Origin: Soonwooa buanensis
GTDB lineage: Bacteria; Bacteroidota; Bacteroidia; Flavobacteriales; Weeksellaceae
NCBI RefSeq assembly: GCF_900167905.1
Contig: NZ_FUYZ01000001.1
Coordinates: 310,001-374,000 of the forward strand
DNA length: 64,000 nt
Reading direction: 5' to 3'
How positions within the stretch are numbered: the stretch's first letter is position 1; the number at the start of each line of letters is the position of its first letter. Below the pieces are notes generated by a model that saw only the letters and a program-made list of their open reading frames with translations, was not told where the DNA came from and did not search any database. Positions 56,350-63,745 of this stretch are shown here, in pieces. The translations under genes were made by a program, and so were the position numbers.

Positions 56350-56658
56350 ATGTTTAAATGGGATTTTGAAGAGTTAAAGGTTCAAATTGGACTATATATT
56401 AGGAAATACCGCTTAGTAAGTTCCTTATCTCAGTTTCAATTAGCTATTGAGATAGGACTTTCTAAAGATTATATTGGTTTGATTGAACGAGGAAAGACAA
56501 ATCCAACTCTTGAAATTCTTGTCGATATAAGTAATTATATTAATTTAGATCTCAGTTTTGCAATTTTAAAGAAGAGTGAGTCAGAACTTAACTCTCTTAA
56601 AATTGAAATTAAAGAACTAGAAAAAAAGTTCAAAAATCAAAATAAAAGAAAATCTTGA
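56350..56658 (+). CDS. XRE family transcriptional regulator
   Basis: A 102-residue protein with a Cro/C1-type helix-turn-helix at about residues 10-65 (SQFQLAIEIGLSKDYIGLIE...NPTLEILVDISNYI) and a lysine-rich coiled tail. It is the last gene before the cassette array and reads toward it. A perfect 20-base palindrome at 56714-56733 is a candidate operator. Whether it controls the cassettes is inference. Confidence 0.85.
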   Translation: MFKWDFEELKVQIGLYIRKYRLVSSLSQFQLAIEIGLSKDYIGLIERGKTNPTLEILVDISNYINLDLSFAILKKSESELNSLKIEIKELEKKFKNQNKRKS

Positions 56659-56713
56659 CAGCGTCACGATTTTTTTGTTTCGCATTTTGTATAGATTAGA
56701 AATATAATTAGTA

Positions 56714-56733
56714 GTTTGTAAATGTTTACAAAC
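56714..56733. promoter_or_regulatory. Perfect 20-base palindrome, candidate operator
   Basis: GTTTGTAAA and TTTACAAAC around TG, between the XRE gene and the array promoter. The symmetry and the nearby regulator suggest a binding site; it could also be part of an attI-like region. Confidence 0.55.
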
Positions 56734-56790
56734 GTTTAAAAATGATATAATGTTTTGATATATAGTGTTTTATAATAATATTAAATCTTA

Positions 56791-56820
56791 TTGAGATTAG
56801 GAGATAATTGCGTATATTTG
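56791..56820 (+). promoter_or_regulatory. Pc-like promoter at the head of the cassette array
   Basis: TTG (56791-56793), 19 bases, then TATATTTG (56813-56820): the spacing and -7 box of a Bacteroidota promoter. Transcription would begin at about 56825, the first base of cassette 1. This is the position integrons use to express promoterless cassettes. Confidence 0.65.
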
Positions 56821-56862
56821 AGAGTTATCTGCAATTATTCACAAAATTTACGTTTACATCAA

Positions 56863-57408
56863 ATGATAGAGAAAATTTGGAAAGATCCTGTTTGGAGCAA
56901 AGTTATTTCGGTAATTATTGTTGCAATTGGAGGTTTAATTTTGGCAAAAGCAAAAAGTTATTATGACTCTCAAACTTTTAAAGAAGCATTTAATGATATA
57001 ATAAACTATCAATTGAAAATAATTTATATTTTTTTTGGCATTATAATTTTTTGGATATTAAGATGGATTTACAAAATTAGTTTAGGCTCAAATAGAAATA
57101 AGACAAATTCAAAATTTGAAAAGAATAAAACTTTGCTGAGAAAAGTTGACAAGATTATTGATAAAAAAGAAGGAGTAATGATGAAATGGAATGTCCATTT
57201 CTCCACAGCTAATAAACCTTTTGTTTCAGATGTAAATTGTTTTTGTTTACTTCATGGAGATTTACCAATTAAATTTCTGTGGAACAGATGTCCTCACCAA
57301 GATTGCAAAAATTCCCAAAAACAAATAGATGATTATTCGCTAGAGAATTTAGCTGAATCAATAGTTTTAGATGAATGGGACAAAATAAATGGAAATAAAA
57401 TAATATAA
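56863..57408 (+). CDS. Cassette 1: two-TM protein with C-terminal zinc-ribbon-like domain
   Basis: A 181-residue protein when started at 56863 (MIEKIWKDPVWSKVIS). The frame is open to 56791, but that extension starts before the cassette boundary at 56824 and overlaps the promoter, so the cassette fixes the start. Two membrane helices (about 12-28 and 50-68) precede a soluble domain with CFCLLHGDLP and RCPHQDCKNS, four cysteines and histidines in zinc-ribbon spacing. The DPVWSKVI membrane module is frequent at the N-terminus of bacterial membrane effector proteins in defence islands; this is recollection and weak evidence. The stop overlaps the attC inverted repeat. Confidence 0.7.
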   Translation: MIEKIWKDPVWSKVISVIIVAIGGLILAKAKSYYDSQTFKEAFNDIINYQLKIIYIFFGIIIFWILRWIYKISLGSNRNKTNSKFEKNKTLLRKVDKIIDKKEGVMMKWNVHFSTANKPFVSDVNCFCLLHGDLPIKFLWNRCPHQDCKNSQKQIDDYSLENLAESIVLDEWDKINGNKII

Positions 57409-57412
57409 CTGC

Positions 57413-57606
57413 AGATAACATTGTATTGGCAAAATGCGGGGTTAAAGTCTAAGTTGAACTACTTGTAATATTTAGCCGCCAATATTTTCCAATTCCACAT
57501 TTTTGTTTAACTTAGTTCCATTGAAAAAATATTGGCTACGATTGGTCTGAACTTGAACTTAAGTTCAAATTAAGCCCGCACTTCGCCAATACTTTTTCCG
57601 TTAGGC
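57413..57606. repeat. attC-like site 1 (cassettes 1/2)
   Basis: 194 bp from AGATAAC to GTTAGGC. Outer boxes TAAC/GTTA, then TATTGGC/GCCAATA and TGCGGG/CCCGCA form a stem, with two conserved A-C mismatches (G-T on the bottom strand). A central imperfect stem (AGCC...AATATTTT with AAAATATTGGCT) and a small hairpin TTGAAC-TTAA-GTTCAA (57553-57568) follow. Confidence 0.85.
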
Positions 57607-57640
57607 GACATTTTACCAAAACTCACCCAAAAACAAAGAT

Positions 57641-58186
57641 TTGAAAAAAAACGATTTAAAAAGACATCTTAGTATATATTCAATTTTCAAAAAAAGAAAT
57701 ACTACTATCAATCATGCCTTTGCTTCTGCAATTTCTTATTATGATGATTATGATGAATCATTGATAAACAAAGCTTTAAAGTTTTTAAATCAAAATCCTA
57801 ATAATGATTTGAAATGTGTTTATTGTAATAAAAAAGGTGAAACCTGGGATCATTTAGAAGCATTAGTTAACTCAGGTACATTTACTGGGTTTGGACACGA
57901 ATTAGGAAACTTAGTGCCCTGTTGTAAGAAATGTAATTCGAGTAAAGGACGAAAAAATTATGTAAACTACATAACTGGTTTAAAAATTGAAGAGTCCGAA
58001 AAAGAGAATTTAATTTCTAAACTAACTGATTACAAAAATACTTTCATCGCTAATAAAATTGACATCAATTCAAAAGAGTACAATAAATTAACTCAAAAAT
58101 ATTACGCTATAAAAAATGAAATTTTTGAATTAATGAAACAAGCTGATATTGAAGCGGAAATCATTAGAAATAAATTGAAAAAATAA
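57641..58186 (+). CDS. Cassette 2: HNH endonuclease
   Basis: A 181-residue protein read from a TTG start at 57641 (next candidate starts would cut the fold). The HNH/treble-clef core is CVYCNKKGETWDHLEAL followed by GHELGNLVPCCKKCNSSKG: paired CxxC knuckles, the DH catalytic pair, and the Asn of GNLVPCC. The C-terminal 80 residues are helical and charged. Such proteins occur as restriction enzymes, phage nucleases or toxins; no cognate methylase is within the same cassette, so the role is open. It ends 8 bases before the attC core box. Confidence 0.82.
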   Translation: MKKNDLKRHLSIYSIFKKRNTTINHAFASAISYYDDYDESLINKALKFLNQNPNNDLKCVYCNKKGETWDHLEALVNSGTFTGFGHELGNLVPCCKKCNSSKGRKNYVNYITGLKIEESEKENLISKLTDYKNTFIANKIDINSKEYNKLTQKYYAIKNEIFELMKQADIEAEIIRNKLKK

Positions 58187-58193
58187 AAACGTC

Positions 58194-58386
58194 GCCTAAC
58201 ATTGTATTGGCAAAATGCGGGATTAAATGTATAATAGAAAGATTTGTAATATTTATCCGCCGCTGCTTTTCATATTGTTTTTTTTCTTAATTTAGACAAT
58301 CTGAAAAAGCATCGGCTACGCTTGGTCTAAAATTGAACATTCGTTCAAATTAAGCCCGCACTTCGCCAATACTTTTTCCGTTATCT
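58194..58386. repeat. attC-like site 2 (cassettes 2/3)
   Basis: 193 bp from GCCTAAC to GTTATCT. The left 28 and right 29 bases match site 1. The middle stem pairs CCGCTGCTTTTCAT with GAAAAAGCATCGG. The small hairpin is TTGAAC-ATTC-GTTCAA (58333-58348). Confidence 0.85.
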
Positions 58387-58452
58387 GTCATTCTTAAAAA
58401 AACCGTCATAATAAATTTACTATATTTGAATTCTAATTACCATAATAGAATT

Positions 58453-59163
58453 ATGACCGAAGAGAAAAGAATAGAAATTTTAAATAACGCCAAAGAATTT
58501 TTCCGAAAAGAAATAGTAGGTAGCCATATAGAAGGTTCTTGTAAAAGAGCAAGTAAATTGTCAGAATATAATGTAAATCCATTTTTATTTAAATATTTAG
58601 CAAATTTCTTAACTGGAAATGACAACGCTGAAAGTATTGCTAAAGCATTAGTATATCCAAGAATTCTTGGCTCATCAATTAACACTTCTTTTGGAATGAA
58701 GGTACAAAAATTGATTGGTGAATTATTTCAAGGATTTGGCTCAACAACTTCAGGTATTGATATAGAATTTATTGACGCAATTGATGGCAGAAGAAAATAT
58801 TGTCAACTAAAAGCTGGACCAAATACTATTAATCGTGATGACGTCACAACAGTTATTAACCACTTTAATGGAGTAAGAAACTTGGCTCGAACTAATAATT
58901 TAAATGTCGGAATTAATGATATGATTGTAGGTGTAGTTTACGGCGAAGATTCGGAATTAAGCTCACACTATAAAAAAATATCTGAGTCTTTTCCTGTAAT
59001 AATTGGTAAAGAATTTTGGTATCGCTTAACAGGAAAAGAAGATTTTTATTACGAATTAATAGATGCCGTGGGTGAAGTAGCCTTAGAAGTTGATGGAAGT
59101 CAAATTGTTGAAGATACAATCTCCAAACTTGCAATTGAAATTCAACAAAAATATATAGATTAA
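58453..59163 (+). CDS. Cassette 3: type II restriction endonuclease, PmeII-like
   Basis: A 236-residue protein started at 58453 (MTEEKRIEIL). The middle segment SGIDIEFIDAIDGRRKYCQLKAGPN contains D and QLK of a PD-(D/E)XK-type core (D-Xn-QXK), followed by TINRDDVTTVINHFNG and MIVGVVYGE. I recognise it as resembling PmeII-family restriction enzymes. It converges on a C5-cytosine methyltransferase 9 bases downstream in the same cassette, forming a restriction-modification pair. The recognition site is not predictable here. Confidence 0.75.
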   Translation: MTEEKRIEILNNAKEFFRKEIVGSHIEGSCKRASKLSEYNVNPFLFKYLANFLTGNDNAESIAKALVYPRILGSSINTSFGMKVQKLIGELFQGFGSTTSGIDIEFIDAIDGRRKYCQLKAGPNTINRDDVTTVINHFNGVRNLARTNNLNVGINDMIVGVVYGEDSELSSHYKKISESFPVIIGKEFWYRLTGKEDFYYELIDAVGEVALEVDGSQIVEDTISKLAIEIQQKYID

Positions 59164-59172
59164 GAAAGAAAC

Positions 59173-60411
59173 TTAATGTTTCTTTCTTAATCTATAAAAA
59201 TTATTCAAAAATTTAATAATCGAATATCCAACTTCACGTCCTAAATTTACAGGGACTGCATTACCAATTTGTTTATATTGTTGAGCCATTGGCCCAGCAA
59301 ATTCCCAATCATCTGGAAACGTTTGTATTCTTGCATATTCTCGAACTGTAAATGGACGAGTTTCATCAGGATGACATCTTTCTGTCTGTTTTTGAGCTGG
59401 ACTACAAGTTAAAGTTAAACAAGGTTCATCCCAACCAATTCGTCTCGCCATACCAGTTTTTCCACCGCCTAAATAAAAACTCGCTCCCATAAATTCTTTT
59501 TGAATTTCAATAGGCAAGTCTCTCCAATAACCTTTAGGCGGAACTAAATCCAATACATTTTTTTTACTTTCTGGGTATTTTGCTCCAGGAGATTTAGGAA
59601 CATTAGTTTCAAATAATTCTCCTTTCTTTAAAGCATCTTTAAGATTATAAATCTTCTTGTAAGGCATTGGATATTCATATTTCAAATCAATATCCTTTCT
59701 AATTCCTACCAAAATTAATCTTTCTCTCTTTTGAGGAACTTTATAATTGATAGCTTTTAAAACTTCAACAGGAACAACATTATAACCAATTTCATCTAAA
59801 ATTGAAATCATCCCTTTTATTGTATTTCCATTATCGTGACTTAAAAGACCTTTAACATTTTCTCCAATACAAATCGGAGGATTTACTTCTTTCACAACTC
59901 GAGCAAATTCGTAGAACAAAGTACCTCTTGCATCTTCAAAACCTAAACGTTTTCCAGCATAACTAAATGCTTGACAAGGAAATCCACCAGTTACAACATC
60001 AACCTTATTATAATATTCTGAAAAATCAAAATTCTTAATATCACCTTCTAAAACATTCCAATTTGGACGATTTTTGCGTAAAGTTTCACAAGCGTGTTTA
60101 TCAATTTCATTTAAAGCAACACATTTTAATCCTGCTTTTTCCATTCCAACAGCTAAACCTCCTGCTCCAGCAAACAATTCTAAAACTTTGTACTCATTTT
60201 CAGGTTCTACATAATTTGAAACTTCATCTTGATTATTAATATTTAAAAAATCAGCAAACAGTGTTTCAACTTCTGATTTTTTATAAACTCTATAGTTGCT
60301 TATCGGTTCACGAACTGCCGACAACTTTCCTTCTTCATCCCAACGACGTAGCGTTTTAGTACTTTTATTAAGTAATTTCGCTGTTTCTGAAATAGTTAAA
60401 TATTCACTCAT
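59173..60411 (-). CDS. Cassette 3: C5-cytosine DNA methyltransferase with N-terminal HTH
   Basis: A 412-residue enzyme (start ATG 60411). Residues 1-60 are a MerR/excisionase-type helix-turn-helix (YLTISETAKLLNKSTKTLRR). The methylase motifs follow: I LELFAGAGGLAVGM, IV GGFPCQAFSYAG, VI IGENVKG, VIII QKRERLILVG and X QIGNAVPV. The cytosine attacked is flipped out and methylated at C5, protecting against the neighbouring endonuclease. It is antisense to the array, so it needs a promoter inside the cassette; the DNA-binding head could serve self-regulation. Confidence 0.92.
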   Translation of the reverse strand: MSEYLTISETAKLLNKSTKTLRRWDEEGKLSAVREPISNYRVYKKSEVETLFADFLNINNQDEVSNYVEPENEYKVLELFAGAGGLAVGMEKAGLKCVALNEIDKHACETLRKNRPNWNVLEGDIKNFDFSEYYNKVDVVTGGFPCQAFSYAGKRLGFEDARGTLFYEFARVVKEVNPPICIGENVKGLLSHDNGNTIKGMISILDEIGYNVVPVEVLKAINYKVPQKRERLILVGIRKDIDLKYEYPMPYKKIYNLKDALKKGELFETNVPKSPGAKYPESKKNVLDLVPPKGYWRDLPIEIQKEFMGASFYLGGGKTGMARRIGWDEPCLTLTCSPAQKQTERCHPDETRPFTVREYARIQTFPDDWEFAGPMAQQYKQIGNAVPVNLGREVGYSIIKFLNNFYRLRKKH

Positions 60412-60497
60412 AACCAAATTATACAACATTAGACATTGGTTACAAATTTAATGGAAAAATTTCTTTCCTACCAAATAAAAATTAAAAAAAGAACGAC

Positions 60498-60690
60498 AGA
60501 TAACATTGTATTGGCAAAATGCGGGGTTAAATGTATAATAGAAAAAGTGGAAATATTTAGCCGCCGCTACTTTTCATATTGTTTTTTTCTTTAATTTAGA
60601 CAATCTGAAAAAGCATCGGCTCCGTTTGGTCTGAACTTGAACATTCGTTCAAATTAAGCCCGCACTTCGCCAATACTTTTTCCGTTACCT
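60498..60690. repeat. attC-like site 3 (cassettes 3/4)
   Basis: 193 bp from AGATAAC to GTTACCT with the same boxes and right 29 bases as the others. The small hairpin TTGAAC-ATTC-GTTCAA is at 60637-60652. Confidence 0.85.
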
Positions 60691-60713
60691 GCAATTTCAT
60701 CAAAAAAGCGTCT

Positions 60714-61661
60714 ATGAAAGAAATTTTCAGAATTTTAATAACATCATTTTTTTTAATTTCTTGTGCTTCAAGTTGTAAAGTTGAGAATGGAAACTACACG
60801 GAAAAAATTGACAACTTAAATATCAATTATACAGTAAGAGGAAAAGGTCCAATTATGCTTATTGGACATCCAAGTTCGGGAAAAATCGGTTACGAAATGA
60901 CTTTAAAACCACTTGAAGAAAAATTCACAATGGTTTATTATGATTCTCGTGGAACAGGAAAATCTGAAACACCAAAAAAAATTGAAGATTACACTCCTGC
61001 AAATTCCGTAAAAGAAATTGAATTGTTAAGAGAAAAACTTGGTGCAAAAAAGATTTGGTTATTTGGACATTCAGACCAAAGTGCAATTGCTTTGCAATAC
61101 ACAGTAGAATACCCCAATAATATTTCGGGAATTATTTTATCAGGAACAAGTTATACAGGAAGTCAAAACGAATCAATTGAAAGAAGAAGAGTTTCTGAAA
61201 ACAAAAGAATAAAAGAATCTACATGGTTTGCCAAAGTTATTGAGGATTGGGATTACATGAATGCAAACAATACAACTTTTGACAAAAATGGGAATGATAT
61301 TTCTACTGCAAGAACAAAATGGTGGACTTATAATGAAGAAAGCGCTCAAAAAGTTATTCCAATTGTGAAAGAAATTACAAAAGCAGGACGAAGAAAACCA
61401 ATCGGAAATAATTATTATCAAGAAACACCCGAAGAACGCCAAAAATATTTGGAATTTCAGAAAAAATTTAAGGATTTAAAAACAAAAATATTGATAGTTA
61501 ACGGAAAATATGACACAAACAATTTGCCTGAATTTGCAACAGAATTGCACTTCAGTTTACCAAACTCAAAATTGGTTATTATTGACAAAGCAGGTCATTT
61601 TCCTTGGATTGAACAAAGCGAACAAACTTTTAACGAAATAAATAAATGGCTTCGTGAATAA
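60714..61661 (+). CDS. Cassette 4: alpha/beta hydrolase lipoprotein
   Basis: A 315-residue protein with a lipoprotein-like N-terminus (ILITSFFLISC, Cys17) and an alpha/beta-hydrolase fold (YDSRGTGKSETPK, a usual segment of this fold). The nucleophile elbow is WLFGHSDQSAIAL with Ser in GHSDQ rather than GHSxG; the acid is probably the Asp of NGKYDTNN and the base the His of AGHFPW. The family includes proline iminopeptidases and haloalkane/epoxide hydrolases; substrate unknown. The gene starts 30 bases after the cassette boundary. Confidence 0.8.
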   Translation: MKEIFRILITSFFLISCASSCKVENGNYTEKIDNLNINYTVRGKGPIMLIGHPSSGKIGYEMTLKPLEEKFTMVYYDSRGTGKSETPKKIEDYTPANSVKEIELLREKLGAKKIWLFGHSDQSAIALQYTVEYPNNISGIILSGTSYTGSQNESIERRRVSENKRIKESTWFAKVIEDWDYMNANNTTFDKNGNDISTARTKWWTYNEESAQKVIPIVKEITKAGRRKPIGNNYYQETPEERQKYLEFQKKFKDLKTKILIVNGKYDTNNLPEFATELHFSLPNSKLVIIDKAGHFPWIEQSEQTFNEINKWLRE

Positions 61662-61671
61662 AGAAACTGCA

Positions 61672-61863
61672 GGTAACATTGTATTGGCAAAATGCGGGGG
61701 AAAGTGCAAAATTGAAAAGCAGAAAAAATAATCCGCTCATGCTTTTCAATTCTGCATTTTTTTGTAAGTTAGCAGTATTGAAAAAGCATTCGCTACGTTT
61801 TGGATTTCTTGAACTTTTAGTTCTTCGAAAACCCGCACTTCGCCAATACTTTTTCCGTTAGCC
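61672..61863. repeat. attC-like site 4 (cassettes 4/5)
   Basis: 192 bp from AGGTAAC to GTTAGCC. The outer boxes and the right 29 bases are unchanged, but the middle differs most (GGGGGAAAGTGC in place of GGGGTTAAATG), so it is the divergent member. Confidence 0.82.
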
Positions 61864-61919
61864 GTAATTATTTTTGGAACATAATCATAAATATTATTAT
61901 TTTGTTAAAAATTGTACTT

Positions 61920-63206
61920 ATGAATTTTTTTACAAAATTGTTTGGCCTACATCAAGGTGAAGAAAAACCAGAAAAAGTAAGAGAAAGTATAATATCTAAT
62001 ATTTCATTTCGAGGTGCAAATCTTTGGATTTTGGCATGTGCAATTTTAGTTGCATCGGTTGGTCTTAATGTTAATTCAACTGCTGTAATCATTGGTGCCA
62101 TGCTTATTTCTCCACTTATGGGACCTATTGTTGGAAGCGGATTTGCATTGGCCACTTATGATTTCGATTTACTGAAAAGATCAATTAAGAATCTTTTTAT
62201 TGCAACTCTGGTTGGTTTTATTGTATCTGCAACATACTTTTATCTAAGTCCTTTTAAAGAGGCTCAATCGGAATTATTAGCGAGAACTTCACCCACTATT
62301 TACGATGTTTTAATTGCTTTTTTTGGAGGAATTGTAGGTGCAATTTCCATAACACGTATCGACAAAGGAAATCCAATTCCTGGTGTTGCAATTGCCACGG
62401 CTCTTATGCCGCCACTCTGTACAGCCGGTTTTGGATTAGCGACTTTAAATTTTAAATATATTGCAGGAGCATTATATTTATATTCGATCAACTGTTTTTT
62501 TATAGGAATTTCTACTTTCCTCATAATTAAATATTTAAAATACGAACCAATAAAAACAGAAAATAAAAACTTCGACAAAAAAGTTAAAACAACAATTTAT
62601 CTTTTAATGGCTCTAATGATCATTCCAAGTTTCTATCTTGCATATACTTTGTTACAAGAAAAAAAATATTCCCAAAGCACAGAAAATTTTATAAATAATG
62701 AGTTTTATAACAAAGGATATACAATCATTTATAAAAATATAGATTATAACTCTAATCCTAAAAAAATACAATTAGCTTTATTAAGTAAAAAATTCGATAG
62801 CACAGAAATAATAATTCTTAATCAAAAATTATTGAATTATAATTTAACAAATACTAAGTTAGAAATTAAACAAAACACTTCTGATCTAAGAAAAGATATA
62901 TTGGCGGAAATAAAGAAGAATACAAATAACATCTCTGAGAAAGATTTACAAATCAACAATTTATCTAATGAAATAAATTCTTACAAAGTAGGAAATAACG
63001 AAATTAACAAGGAAGTTAAAATACTTTTTCCTGAAATTAATGAAATATATTTTGGAAAAATACATAATTATAAAAAGCCTGATTCGATAACTACAAGAAC
63101 TGCAATTATCTATAAAAGTGAAAAAAATATAGACGAATCAAAATTTAAAAGCTGGCTCATCACAAGGTTTAATGACAAAAAAATAATGGTTATTAATGAA
63201 AAATAA
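61920..63206 (+). CDS. Cassette 5: DUF389 family membrane protein
   Basis: A 428-residue protein started at 61920. The N-terminal half is the DUF389 hydrophobic domain of five to six helices (WILACAILVASVGLNVNSTA, ISPLMGPIVGSGFAL, GVAIATALMPPLCTAGFGLA). The rest is a polar, Asn/Lys-rich soluble domain (about 210-428) with no known match. DUF389 proteins have no settled function. Strong A+T bias and many AAA/AAT codons fit the neighbouring cassettes. Confidence 0.85.
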   Translation: MNFFTKLFGLHQGEEKPEKVRESIISNISFRGANLWILACAILVASVGLNVNSTAVIIGAMLISPLMGPIVGSGFALATYDFDLLKRSIKNLFIATLVGFIVSATYFYLSPFKEAQSELLARTSPTIYDVLIAFFGGIVGAISITRIDKGNPIPGVAIATALMPPLCTAGFGLATLNFKYIAGALYLYSINCFFIGISTFLIIKYLKYEPIKTENKNFDKKVKTTIYLLMALMIIPSFYLAYTLLQEKKYSQSTENFINNEFYNKGYTIIYKNIDYNSNPKKIQLALLSKKFDSTEIIILNQKLLNYNLTNTKLEIKQNTSDLRKDILAEIKKNTNNISEKDLQINNLSNEINSYKVGNNEINKEVKILFPEINEIYFGKIHNYKKPDSITTRTAIIYKSEKNIDESKFKSWLITRFNDKKIMVINEK

Positions 63207-63215
63207 TATAACTAC

Positions 63216-63409
63216 GGCTAACATGGTATTGGCAAAATGCGGGGTTAAATGTAAAATTGAAAAATTTGAAATATTTAGCCGCCAATATTTTTCAATTCCA
63301 CATTTTTGTTTAATTTAGTTCCATTGAAAAAATATTGGCTCCGTTTGGTCGAAAATTGAACTAAAGTTCATTTTTAGCCCGCACTTCGCCAATACTTTTT
63401 CCGTTAGCT
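63216..63409. repeat. attC-like site 5 (cassettes 5/6)
   Basis: 194 bp from GGCTAAC to GTTAGCT. The left box spacer reads ATGG instead of ATTG; the right 29 bases are identical to the other four sites. Confidence 0.85.
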
Positions 63410-63417
63410 GACAGGCT

Positions 63418-63741
63418 ATGAAAAAACAGAACTCTACAAATTCTATTAATGAAGAAATCTTACAAAGTTTTTGTAAAACTCACACGATATTATCCCAAAT
63501 AACAGGAAGATGGAAAGTTTCAATTATTTTTTCACTCAAAGAAAACACAAAAAATTATTCTGAACTGAGACTAGAAATACCTAATCTGACAGATAGAGTT
63601 TTAGCCAAACAGCTAAAAGAGCTTTTGTCAGATGAAATAGTTGAAAATAAAAAAACTAAAACAAAATCCGAATATAATTTATCCAAGAAAGGACAAAAAA
63701 TCTTACAACTCCTTGAATATGTAAAGAAATTGGAGTTATGA
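63418..63741 (+). CDS. Cassette 6: HxlR-type winged-helix regulator
   Basis: A 107-residue protein of the HxlR family: LSQITGRWKVSIIFSLKE, NYSELRLEIPNLTDRVLAKQLKEL and the wing in SEYNLSKKGQ. HxlR proteins bind DNA as dimers and often respond to redox or aldehyde stress. Only 14 bases separate the cassette boundary from the ATG. The converging VOC-family gene (stop 4 bases away) may be its target. The next attC lies beyond the window. Confidence 0.88.
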   Translation: MKKQNSTNSINEEILQSFCKTHTILSQITGRWKVSIIFSLKENTKNYSELRLEIPNLTDRVLAKQLKELLSDEIVENKKTKTKSEYNLSKKGQKILQLLEYVKKLEL

Positions 63742-63745
63742 TAAC

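Noticed and set aside
56791-56862. N-terminal extension of the first cassette gene from 56791
   Set aside because: It begins upstream of the cassette boundary at 56824 and overlaps the promoter; the ATG at 56863 gives a sensible membrane protein.
57409-63409. Regularly spaced repeats read as a CRISPR array
   Set aside because: The repeats are about 193 bp and are separated by whole genes of 0.6-2.1 kb; there are no short spacers and no cas genes.
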